64,000 nt of DNA from Prevotella sp. UBA2756 (GTDB taxonomy: Bacteria > Bacteroidota > Bacteroidia > Bacteroidales > Bacteroidaceae). The stretch is taken from positions 1-64,000 of the forward strand of contig DEJE01000020.1 in assembly GCA_002353205.1 (NCBI GenBank). Reading direction: 5' to 3'. Below the pieces are notes generated by a model. The model was given only the letters and a program-made list of their open reading frames with translations, was not told the DNA's origin and made no database searches. Below, piece after piece: positions 7,883 to 15,269 of this stretch (the first letter of the stretch is position 1; the number at the start of each line of letters is the position of its first letter). Both the position numbers and the translations under genes were made by a program.

Positions 7883-9124
7883 ATGTACGATATAGAAACC
7901 ATCAGGCAGGATTTCCCTATCCTCTCGCGGCAAGTCTATCAGAAACCGCTGGTGTATCTCGACAACGGAGCCACGACACAGAAACCGCTCTGCGTGCTCG
8001 ACGCCATGCGCGAGGAGTATCTGAACGTGAATGCCAACGTGCACCGCGGCGTACACTACCTCTCGCAGCAAGCCACCGACTTGCACGAGGCTGCCCGTGA
8101 GCGGGTGCGGCAGTTCATCAACGCCGGAAAGACAGAGGAAATCGTCTTCACGCGCGGCACCACCGAGGCCATCAACCTCGTGGCATCATCGTTTTGCGAG
8201 AGCCAGATGCAGGCGGGCGACGAGGTCGTGGTCAGCGACATGGAGCACCATTCGAACATCGTGCCGTGGCAGCTGCAAGCCACCCGTCGCGGCATTGTGG
8301 TGAAGCACATCCCCATCACCGACGACGGGCTGCTCTGCCTCGATGCGCTCGACACACTCCTCACCGACCGCACGCGACTGTTGAGCATCACCCACGTGAG
8401 CAATGTGCTCGGAACGGTGAACCCCATCGCTGCTGTCATCGCCAAAGCCCATGCGCGTGGCATCCCCGTGCTCATCGACGGAGCTCAGGGCGCACCCCAT
8501 ATCAAGGTAGACGTGCAGCAACTCGACTGCGATTTCTATGCTTTCAGCGGGCATAAGATGTATGGGCCCACCGGCATCGGCGTGCTCTATGGCAAAGAAG
8601 CATGGCTCGACCGTCTGCCGCCCTATCAAGGAGGCGGCGAGATGATTGACAAGGTGACGTGGGAGCGCACCACGTTCGAGCGTCTGCCGTTCAAGTTCGA
8701 GGCCGGTACGCCCGACTATGTGGCCACCCACGGGCTGGCCAAAGCCATCGATTACATGGAAAAAGTTGGGTTGGAGAATATCATAGCGCATGAACAAGAA
8801 CTGACGCGCTATTGCATAGAGCAGCTGCAGACCATCGACGACATCCATATCTATGGTCCTCAGCCCTCATCTGTCAACGGCTGGCAGCCCGGCATCAAGG
8901 ATGCTGTTGTTTCCTTCAATGTGGGAAACATCCATCATCTTGATATCGGCACGCTGCTCGACCGTCTCGGCATTGCCGTGCGCACAGGCCATCACTGCGC
9001 CCAGCCCCTGATGGACAGGCTGGGCATCAGCGGCACCGTGCGCGCTTCGTTCGCCCTCTACAATACCCGCGAAGAGGTGGATGCGCTGGTGGCGGGCATT
9101 CGCAGAGTGATGAAGATGTTCTGA
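7883..9124 (+). CDS. sufS: Cysteine desulfurase SufS
   Basis: PLP-dependent enzyme that takes sulfur from cysteine and supplies it as persulfide to the SufBCD scaffold. At 413 residues it has the normal family length. The PLP lysine is in YAFSGHKMYGPTGIGVLYG and the catalytic cysteine in VRTGHHCAQPLMDRLG. Other class-V aminotransferase markers are VYLDNGATTQKP and TRGTTEAINLV. It is the last gene of the suf operon, 57 nt after sufD. No sufE or sufU sulfur acceptor is adjacent. Confidence 0.97.
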   Translation: MYDIETIRQDFPILSRQVYQKPLVYLDNGATTQKPLCVLDAMREEYLNVNANVHRGVHYLSQQATDLHEAARERVRQFINAGKTEEIVFTRGTTEAINLVASSFCESQMQAGDEVVVSDMEHHSNIVPWQLQATRRGIVVKHIPITDDGLLCLDALDTLLTDRTRLLSITHVSNVLGTVNPIAAVIAKAHARGIPVLIDGAQGAPHIKVDVQQLDCDFYAFSGHKMYGPTGIGVLYGKEAWLDRLPPYQGGGEMIDKVTWERTTFERLPFKFEAGTPDYVATHGLAKAIDYMEKVGLENIIAHEQELTRYCIEQLQTIDDIHIYGPQPSSVNGWQPGIKDAVVSFNVGNIHHLDIGTLLDRLGIAVRTGHHCAQPLMDRLGISGTVRASFALYNTREEVDALVAGIRRVMKMF

Positions 9125-9134
9125 ACAGTTTTTA

Positions 9135-9431
9135 TTATTCGCTGTCGGAGAGAAAGGCGGCGCACTTCCTGATGGCCACGATGCTCCATCCGAGCAGCAC
9201 CACACGCACCGCGAGAGCGTAGTCGGCAGGCATGATGCCGAGGAAAAACGCTGTCTGAGCCTCGATGAGCGACCACGTCTGGCGCATGGTGAGTCGGCGA
9301 CCGGTCATGTCGGAGTAGTAGCCGCGCAGCCATCGCAGCGGTGTGCTCATTTTTTCCACACATTTCTTCATCAGCTCTTGGGCTCGGTTGCCAGCCATCT
9401 GGTGCAGGTTGAAAGTCATTTCGTTGTTCAT
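9135..9431 (-). CDS. Small conserved-type membrane-associated protein, unknown function
   Basis: A 98-residue protein converging on sufS (10 nt between stops). The N-terminal half is charged (MAGNRAQELMKKCVEKM), and the C-terminal half holds two short hydrophobic stretches (IEAQTAFFLGIMPADYA and LAVRVVLLGWSIVAIRKC) that could be a membrane hairpin. I do not recognise the family. A possible -7 box TACTTTTG lies at 9460-9467 on the minus strand, which supports a real gene. Confidence 0.6.
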   Translation of the reverse strand: MNNEMTFNLHQMAGNRAQELMKKCVEKMSTPLRWLRGYYSDMTGRRLTMRQTWSLIEAQTAFFLGIMPADYALAVRVVLLGWSIVAIRKCAAFLSDSE

Positions 9432-9592
9432 ATCCTTTTGTTTTTATTTGTTTCTGCTGCAAAAGTAGGCCCTTTTTGTGCACGAAAAGTTCACTTCCGC
9501 TATTTTGTTGTTAATTAAACTGAACGTCGGCATATCCTTTCAGAGGTTACAGAAAAGCCGTTTTCGGTTGTCGCAAGAGGTTTTTCTTTCTG

Positions 9593-9680
9593 CAAAATAA
9601 ATTGTTTTGCGCACCAATACAATTTGTTTCCCGAGGCAATCGTATTTAGATTGCGCACCAAAATAAATTAAATTGCTGCT
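9593..9680 (+). repeat. 22-bp-period tandem array A (4 units)
   Basis: Units start exactly at 9593, 9615, 9637 and 9659. Each is roughly CAA-AT-rich core-TTG plus a 5-nt spacer such as CGCAC; the first core reads CAAAATAAATTGTTTTG. Flanking sequence is shared with arrays B and C: TTGTCGCAAG (9568-9577) to the left, and CGGCCGGTCA...GGAATGGCAG to the right. Units are contiguous, so it is not a CRISPR. Confidence 0.85.
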
Positions 9681-9803
9681 CATGAAGAGCGCATCGGCCG
9701 GTCATATAGGTTGGAATGGCAGTCTGAAACGAAGCAAACAGCTACGATTCGCAGGCCTATTATTAAAAATAATTAAATGGGGATGAAATAGGAAGCCTAA
9801 TAT

Positions 9804-9834
9804 TTCAGCAATCATCTTTTTATCAGTAACTTTG
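9804..9834 (+). promoter_or_regulatory. Enolase promoter
   Basis: TAACTTTG at 9827-9834 matches the -7 consensus. The -33 position holds TTTC (9803-9806), one mismatch. The 5-prime leader to the ATG is about 35 nt. Confidence 0.65.
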
Positions 9835-9875
9835 CAGAAAGTTTATACAACGACAATAAATACATTAAGGTAATT

Positions 9876-11183
9876 ATGAAGATTGAAAAAGTTCATGCAA
9901 GAGAAATCCTCGACTCAAGAGGTAATCCCACTGTGGAGTGTGAAGTAACATTGGAAAATGGCGTGATGGGACGCGCTGCCGTTCCGTCGGGTGCTTCTAC
10001 CGGTGAGAACGAAGCTCTCGAGCTGCGCGATGGCGACAAGGGCCGCTATCTTGGCAAGGGTGTTCTGAAGGCTGTTGAGAATGTCAACAACATCATCGCT
10101 CCCGCTCTGAAGGGCGACTGCGTGTTCGACCAGCGTGGTCTGGATATGAAGATGCTCGAGCTCGATGGCACACCCACCAAGTCGAAGCTCGGTGCCAACG
10201 CCATCCTCAGCGTGTCGCTGGCTGCTGCTCAGGCTGCTGCCAAGGCTCTGAACATTCCTCTGTATCGCTATATCGGTGGCTGCAACAGCTACACGATGCC
10301 TCTGCCGATGATGAACATCGTGAACGGTGGTGCTCACTCCGACGCTCCCATCGCTTTCCAGGAGTTCATGATTGGCCCGGTCGGCGCTACTTCAATCAAG
10401 GAAGCAGTGCGCATGGGTGCTGAGGTGTTCCACAACCTCGCCAAGCTGCTCAAGGCTCGCGGCCTCTCTACGGCTGTGGGTGATGAGGGTGGCTTCGCTC
10501 CCAACTTCAACGGCATCGAGGACGCTCTCGACACCATCATGGAAGCCATCAAGGCTGCCGGTTACGAGCCGGGTAAGGACGTCCGCATCGCCATGGACTG
10601 CGCCGCTTCTGAGTTTGCTGTATGCGAGGATGGCAAGTGGTTCTACGACTACCGCCAGCTGAAGAACGGCAAGAAGAAGGATCCCAACGGCAAGAAGCTC
10701 TCTGCTGAGGAGCAGATTGCATATCTGGAGCAGCTCATCGACAAGTATCCTATCTACTCGATCGAGGACGGTCTCGACGAGAACGACTGGGAGAACTGGG
10801 TGAAGCTGACCGAGAAGGTGGGCAACAAGTGCCAGCTCGTGGGCGACGACCTCTTCGTCACGAACGTGAAGTTCCTCGAGAAGGGCATCAAGATGGGTGC
10901 TGCCAACTCGATTCTGATCAAGGTGAACCAGATCGGTTCGCTCACCGAGACCCTCGACGCCATCGAGATGGCTCATCGTCACGGCTACACCACCGTCACT
11001 TCGCACCGTTCGGGCGAGACCGAGGACACCACCATCGCCGACATCGCCGTGGCTACCAACAGCGGTCAGATCAAGACGGGTTCGCTCTCGCGTACCGACC
11101 GTATGGCCAAGTACAACCAGCTCATCCGCATCGAGGAAGAGCTCGGCTGCACCAGCAAGTACAAGTATGCCAAGCTGAAGTAA
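9876..11183 (+). CDS. eno: Enolase (phosphopyruvate hydratase)
   Basis: Glycolytic enzyme converting 2-phosphoglycerate to phosphoenolpyruvate in the cytoplasm. The protein is 435 residues, within the family range. Diagnostic segments are ILDSRGNPTVECEV, GRAAVPSGASTGENEALEL, the catalytic-lysine signature SILIKVNQIGSLTET, and SHRSGETEDTTIADIAVATN with the active-site serine and histidine. Metal-binding acidic residues are seen in AMDCAASEF, SIEDGLDENDW and LVGDDLFVTN. The gene is monocistronic, with its own promoter and a strong terminator. Codon use is biased towards a narrow set, as expected for a highly expressed gene. Confidence 0.98.
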   Translation: MKIEKVHAREILDSRGNPTVECEVTLENGVMGRAAVPSGASTGENEALELRDGDKGRYLGKGVLKAVENVNNIIAPALKGDCVFDQRGLDMKMLELDGTPTKSKLGANAILSVSLAAAQAAAKALNIPLYRYIGGCNSYTMPLPMMNIVNGGAHSDAPIAFQEFMIGPVGATSIKEAVRMGAEVFHNLAKLLKARGLSTAVGDEGGFAPNFNGIEDALDTIMEAIKAAGYEPGKDVRIAMDCAASEFAVCEDGKWFYDYRQLKNGKKKDPNGKKLSAEEQIAYLEQLIDKYPIYSIEDGLDENDWENWVKLTEKVGNKCQLVGDDLFVTNVKFLEKGIKMGAANSILIKVNQIGSLTETLDAIEMAHRHGYTTVTSHRSGETEDTTIADIAVATNSGQIKTGSLSRTDRMAKYNQLIRIEEELGCTSKYKYAKLK

Positions 11184-11208
11184 GCATGCTGGCTCTCTGA
11201 TAAACGGA

Positions 11209-11253
11209 AAGGCCGCACCTGCGCATTGCGGGTGCGGCCTTCCTTGTTTTTTT
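11209..11253 (+). terminator. Rho-independent terminator of eno
   Basis: AAGGCCGCACC (11209-11219) pairs perfectly with GGTGCGGCCTT (11231-11241), followed by a T-rich tract ending in eight Ts (11246-11253). Confidence 0.9.
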
Positions 11254-11281
11254 CATATAGCAGAAACGATCGTAAAGAGCG

Positions 11282-11491
11282 ATGACCATGAGCAACGACA
11301 CCACGAAAAGAAACGACACCGAGCAGCCTTCCGAGCAAGCACGGCTGCGCCGGCAGCGCGACAACCGCCTGTATAAGTACAATGTCAAGGACAAAGGGGC
11401 GATGCTCAGCCGCTGGGGGATCACCATCCTGTGCATCGTGGCTGCTGTCATCTTGTTTCTCTGCTTCGTCACGCGCATGCTTATCATCTGA
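11282..11491 (+). CDS. Small single-pass membrane protein
   Basis: A 69-residue protein (67 if translation starts at the second ATG, 11288). The first 45 residues are hydrophilic and strongly charged (EQARLRRQRDNRLYKYNVKDKG). The last 25 form one transmembrane segment (WGITILCIVAAVILFLCFV). The positive charge before the segment predicts a cytoplasmic N-terminus. I do not recognise the family. It follows the eno terminator and no clear promoter was found, so it may be a weakly expressed gene. Confidence 0.55.
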   Translation: MTMSNDTTKRNDTEQPSEQARLRRQRDNRLYKYNVKDKGAMLSRWGITILCIVAAVILFLCFVTRMLII

Positions 11492-11510
11492 CGATAGGCC
11501 GTTGCGCCAC

Positions 11511-11545
11511 GAAAAAGGGGCGACCCCATTGTCTTGGTCACCCCT
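11511..11545 (-). terminator. Terminator of the Gly/Asn-rich protein gene
   Basis: On the minus strand AGGGGTGACC (11545-11536) pairs with GGTCGCCCCT (11525-11516), with one mismatch, and is followed by a run of Ts. It lies just past the stop at 11582. Confidence 0.7.
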
Positions 11546-11581
11546 CCTGTTGGTTCATGCGTTGCGCAGATTTCTTTCCAC

Positions 11582-12409
11582 TTAGTTCCTTTTTCCGCTG
11601 AAACGGCCGCTGCCGCTGGTGCCGCTGCTGTTGCTGCGCGAGCCCGAGGGCGATGCCTGGCTGTTGCTGCCCGACGTAGAGGCGTTTCTGCGCCACGAAC
11701 TGCCGCCGGAGTTGCCGCTGTTGCGGTTACCGTTGTTGCTGTTGTGGTTCACGTTACCGTGGTTGCTGCTGCCGTTGGTATAGCCGTTGCGCATGTTGCC
11801 GTTGCGGTTGCTGTTGCCATGGTTGCCGTAGCCGTTGCCGTGACCGCCGTTGTAGCCCGTGCCGTGACCACTGGTGTAGCCCGTGCCGTTGCGCCAGTTG
11901 TTTTGCACGTTGGTCGTAGCATTGTCGCGCCAGCTGCGTGGTTTGCCCACTGGCTTGTTGTAGTGGCGGTTCACGTAGTAGTCGGTCACCCTGTTATGAC
12001 CGCCGCGGTAGCTGTTGTAGCTGCTCGGGTAGGAGAAGAAGAAGCGTGTGCGGTCGGTATAGCGGGTGTAGATGCCGTAGCGCCAGGCGCTTCCTGTCCA
12101 CTCCATCGGCTCGTAGAAGTAGCTGGTGCGAATGAAGAGTTCGTACTGGTAGACGTTGAGCACGTAGCGCAGGTCGCTGTTGCGGCGTGCCCATGCGGCT
12201 CCGTAGACGTCGTACTGGCTGGTGACGCTCATCAGGTAGTCGAGATTAATCTCGTAGACGGCTGCATACTGCTCCAGGCTCAGTTCGAGTTCGTAAGCCA
12301 TCTTGTCGCTCAGATAGAGAGCTTCGTTGCGGGCCTGGCTGAAGGTCATGGCTGAAGCCGAGACGACTATCGTCATCATCAAAGCTATGGTTGCAAGAAT
12401 CTTTTTCAT
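11582..12409 (-). CDS. Secreted protein with a Gly/Asn/Ser-rich C-terminal tail
   Basis: A 275-residue protein with a signal peptide (MKKILATIALMMTIVVSASA). The N-terminal part (about residues 20-130) is folded and Tyr-rich (YELELSLEQYAAVYEINLDY, YVLNVYQYELFIRTSYFYEP). From about residue 145 to the end it is low-complexity, dominated by Gly, Asn and Ser (GNGYGNHGNSNRNGNMRNGY). The start at 12409 is chosen because the upstream in-frame ATG precedes no signal peptide. Function unknown; the tail may be a disordered linker or surface-exposed region. It is transcribed divergently from the pseudouridine synthase gene. Confidence 0.75.
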   Translation of the reverse strand: MKKILATIALMMTIVVSASAMTFSQARNEALYLSDKMAYELELSLEQYAAVYEINLDYLMSVTSQYDVYGAAWARRNSDLRYVLNVYQYELFIRTSYFYEPMEWTGSAWRYGIYTRYTDRTRFFFSYPSSYNSYRGGHNRVTDYYVNRHYNKPVGKPRSWRDNATTNVQNNWRNGTGYTSGHGTGYNGGHGNGYGNHGNSNRNGNMRNGYTNGSSNHGNVNHNSNNGNRNSGNSGGSSWRRNASTSGSNSQASPSGSRSNSSGTSGSGRFSGKRN

Positions 12410-12452
12410 AATCGTAAGTGTTACGTGGTTAGACATTTTCTTTTTCTTGTTG

Positions 12453-12484
12453 CAAAGATAGGTATAAAATCCCGTCTGCGCAAA
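12453..12484 (-). promoter_or_regulatory. Promoter of the Gly/Asn-rich protein gene
   Basis: TATCTTTG (12453-12460, minus strand) with TTTG (12481-12484) 20 nt upstream. A perfect -7 box. Confidence 0.7.
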
Positions 12485-12557
12485 GATTTTTCCCTATTTC
12501 GAGCATCGTTTTTTCCTATTCTCGACGGGGATTTACCCTCGTTACCCGTTTTTTTCG

Positions 12558-12565
12558 TATATTTG
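12558..12565 (+). promoter_or_regulatory. -7 box of the pseudouridine synthase gene
   Basis: TATATTTG matches the -7 consensus. The -33 region has only TTTA. Transcription would start near 12572, which favours ATG 12580 or 12586 as the start codon. Confidence 0.6.
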
Positions 12566-12579
12566 CAGCCTGCAACGTG

Positions 12580-14247
12580 ATGCTTATGACACATATCCAC
12601 CCTTTCAACGCCGCCGGTGAACCGCCCGCACGGTTCAACAACCCGTTCGACTACGAGCCTCATGCGCTCTGCCGACAGGCTGCCCACGAAGTGAAAGCCT
12701 ACATCGAGGCGCACACCGACCTGCTCCACGATGCCAACCGGGGAAAGATGTTTGGCGTGCTGGTCGTCGAAACAGATGCCACGACACATGCACTGGCCTT
12801 CCTCGCTGCCTACTCCGGACTGCTTGCCGGGCGCAACGACTGGCCGTGGTTCGTGCCTCCCGTCTACGACGCACAGTCCCCCGACGGCTACTTCAAGCGC
12901 CATGAGCGGCACATCACGGAGCTGAACCATGAGATAGAGCAACTGGAAACGGCCGACGACTATCAGAACCTGCGCCATGAGCACGCCCGACTGGTGAGCG
13001 AGACGGCTGCCGAGGTGGAAGCCTACCGCAAGAAGATGCAGGCGGCCAAGCTGGTGCGCGACATGCGGCGGCTGCAACGCAACCTGTCGCCCGACGAGCA
13101 TGCCGCACTCATACGCGAGAGTCAGTTCATGAAAGCAGAGCTTCACCGCATGAAAAAGCGCCTCGACGAACGTCTGCAGGCCACAACGCAGGCCCTCGAC
13201 GACTACCGGCAGCGCATCGACACACTGAAGCAGGAGCGCAAACGGCTGTCCGACGACCTGCAGCGCTGGCTCTTCGCGCAATATATATTAAGGAACGCGC
13301 GAGGTGAGAAGCGCTCCTTGCTCGACGTCTTCGCCCAACACATGTCCGCCAAGGGTGTCACTGCCGACGCCACCATGCTGCCGCCAGCCGGCAGCGGCGA
13401 CTGCTGCGCGCCTAAACTCCTGCAAGAAGCCTATCGGTCGGGGCTGCGGCCGCTCTGCATGGCTGAGTTTTGGTGGGGCGAGTCGCCGCAGGGCGAAGTG
13501 CGTCACCATCTGTCGTTCTATCCCGCGTGCCGTGGCAAGTGTCTGCCTATCCTGCCTTGGATGATGGAAGGGCTCGATGTTGACGAAAGCAAGGAAGCAG
13601 AGGACCTGCAACCCGAGATTGTCTATGAGGACGAAGCGCTGGCCGTGGTCTGCAAGCCCGCCGGCATGCTGAGCGTTCCGGGCAAGATCAGCCGACTGTC
13701 GGTTGAGGAATTCATGCGGCGACGGTGGCACGACGATGTGAATCCGCTCATCGTGCACCGTCTCGACATGGCTACGTCGGGCCTGATGGTCGTTGCACGC
13801 ACCAAGGGCGTGCACGAACAGCTGCAGAAGCAGTTCCTCAACCACGAGGTGCGAAAGCAGTATGTGGCTCTGCTCGACGGCGTTCCAGCCTCTCTCGCCC
13901 ACGTTCCTGTGGGCTATCGTGGCACCATCAGTCTGCCGTTGCGTCCCGACCTGATGGATCGTCCGCGCCAGATGGTCGACCGCGAGCATGGCAAGGAGGC
14001 CGTCACTGAGTACGAACTGCTCGGCCGAAGCGCCGACGGCGTGCGCCTGTTGCTCACACCTTTGACGGGCCGCACCCATCAGCTGCGCCTTCACTCTGCC
14101 CATGGCGACGGTCTCGGCGTGCCCATCCGTGGCGATGAACTCTACGGCATCAGGGCCGACCGTCTCTGTCTGCATGCCTCGCGTCTTTCCTTCCGCCATC
14201 CTCGCACACAGCAACTGATGGACTTCAGCAGCGAAGCTCCGTTCTGA
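12580..14247 (+). CDS. RluA-family pseudouridine synthase with a long N-terminal extension
   Basis: The C-terminal 210 residues are an RluA-type synthase that isomerises uridine in RNA. They carry VYEDEALAVVCKPAGMLSVPG and the catalytic-aspartate motif IVHRLDMATSGLMVVARTKG, then RTHQLRLHSAHGDGLGVPI. The N-terminal 340 residues are additional. They contain a globular start (HPFNAAGEPPARFNNPFDY), a long charged coiled coil (about residues 105-235), and a Cys-containing block (GSGDCCAPKLLQEAY, CMAEFWWG, YPACRGKC) that might bind metal. This long form is familiar in Bacteroidota; the extension has no known role that I can name. The start could be 12580 or 12586. The RNA target cannot be read from sequence. 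Confidence 0.88.
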   Translation: MLMTHIHPFNAAGEPPARFNNPFDYEPHALCRQAAHEVKAYIEAHTDLLHDANRGKMFGVLVVETDATTHALAFLAAYSGLLAGRNDWPWFVPPVYDAQSPDGYFKRHERHITELNHEIEQLETADDYQNLRHEHARLVSETAAEVEAYRKKMQAAKLVRDMRRLQRNLSPDEHAALIRESQFMKAELHRMKKRLDERLQATTQALDDYRQRIDTLKQERKRLSDDLQRWLFAQYILRNARGEKRSLLDVFAQHMSAKGVTADATMLPPAGSGDCCAPKLLQEAYRSGLRPLCMAEFWWGESPQGEVRHHLSFYPACRGKCLPILPWMMEGLDVDESKEAEDLQPEIVYEDEALAVVCKPAGMLSVPGKISRLSVEEFMRRRWHDDVNPLIVHRLDMATSGLMVVARTKGVHEQLQKQFLNHEVRKQYVALLDGVPASLAHVPVGYRGTISLPLRPDLMDRPRQMVDREHGKEAVTEYELLGRSADGVRLLLTPLTGRTHQLRLHSAHGDGLGVPIRGDELYGIRADRLCLHASRLSFRHPRTQQLMDFSSEAPF

Positions 14248-14374
14248 TCGTCTTTTTCCGTGTTTGTTAGTGCTTGTAGGCTACTAAAAGAAGTGCCACA
14301 CGGCAATGCTATAAACGTTTGTCAGACTCCAATCAGTGTCTATAAGCTGAATCAAAGCGTTTGTGCCGACGCAT

Positions 14375-14407
14375 GAAAAAAGGGCGGCAGTCACCTGCAG
14401 CCCTTTC
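14375..14407 (-). terminator. Terminator of the beta-barrel protein gene
   Basis: On the minus strand AAAGGGCTGCAGG...CTGCCGCCCTTT forms a stem with one internal mismatch, followed by six Ts. It lies 40 nt past the stop at 14447. Confidence 0.75.
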
Positions 14408-14446
14408 CCAAAAGAAAAGATTAAGAAAAATTATTTATGAAAATGA

Positions 14447-15046
14447 TTAAAGTTGAAACTTGTAACCTACAGAAACCTGGAGCGTACGGTTCTTGTTCAT
14501 GCTGTCGTCCCACCAGTGTCCAGTACTGTAATGGGGGTCGACGTCCTTGACAACATCCGTCAGACTGTTGTAGTAGCGCAGCTCAAGGTTCAGACCGAAG
14601 GGGAACTCGTAGCCGATAGCACTTGTCAGGCCTACATCTACCTTGTTGAACTGATCTTTTAAGTCGTAGTCGTCGAACTTTGCCTTTGTCAGATAGCCTA
14701 TCTGAGCGCCTGCACCGAGGTAAAGACCTTTCACCAGGTAGAACTTGGCTGTCACGGGAACGTAGATATATTCGGTAGTCAGATCGTCGTCGCCGTCTTT
14801 CAGGCTGAAGCCCTGCTGTTGGTAAGTTAGACCGGCATTGAGTCCGAACCAGTCGTTGAACTTGTACTCGAATTCCGCACCTGCTGCAAAGCCAAACTTA
14901 TTCTTAATGTAGTCGCTGGCGCCCGAGATGTCCGAGCAGTTCATTCCCACTTTAGGCATGATGGCCAATGTTCCGGGTTCCTGTGCCTGTGCACTTGCTG
15001 TCAGAGTTGCTACTGCCATGACGGCGATCATCAGAATTTTCTTCAT
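14447..15046 (-). CDS. Outer-membrane beta-barrel (porin-like) protein
   Basis: A 199-residue protein with a signal peptide (MKKILMIAVMAVATLTASAQA). The mature part consists of alternating amphipathic strands and ends in the aromatic pattern VSVGYKFQL, typical of Bacteroidota OMP_b-brl_2-type small barrels. Visible strands include FGFAAGAEFEYKFNDWFGLN, AGLTYQQQGFSL, YVPVTAKFYLVKGLYLGAG and NLELRYYNSL. It likely sits in the outer membrane with about eight strands; substrate or role is unknown. It is monocistronic, with its own promoter and terminator. Confidence 0.85.
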   Translation of the reverse strand: MKKILMIAVMAVATLTASAQAQEPGTLAIMPKVGMNCSDISGASDYIKNKFGFAAGAEFEYKFNDWFGLNAGLTYQQQGFSLKDGDDDLTTEYIYVPVTAKFYLVKGLYLGAGAQIGYLTKAKFDDYDLKDQFNKVDVGLTSAIGYEFPFGLNLELRYYNSLTDVVKDVDPHYSTGHWWDDSMNKNRTLQVSVGYKFQL

Positions 15047-15129
15047 TTTTGTTTTCTCCTTTTTTTTAAATTGTTATTTTATTATTGTTTTTTTATTTCT
15101 TGTCGTGAGTCTTTTTCCTTTCGACGATG

Positions 15130-15162
15130 CAAAGGTACATGCGTTTTCGTGCTCATTCCAAA
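15130..15162 (-). promoter_or_regulatory. Promoter of the beta-barrel protein gene
   Basis: TACCTTTG (15130-15137, minus strand) with TTTG (15159-15162) 21 nt upstream. The leader is about 80 nt and rich in A and T. Confidence 0.65.
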
Positions 15163-15269
15163 TTAAACAATGAAAAAGAGAAAAGTAGCATCGGACAGCT
15201 GGCGGATTATCGGACAAAGGGCAAAAACGGCGCGAAAAGTTGTCCGAAAACCCTCATAATCTTATGTTT

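Larger units (their letters stand above)
9432..9875. other. Intergenic region with a 22-bp-period array
   Basis: No gene seen. It holds the putative promoter of the small leftward gene, a repeat element with conserved flanks (about 9545-9735) around a four-unit 22-bp array, and the enolase promoter. Confidence 0.6.
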
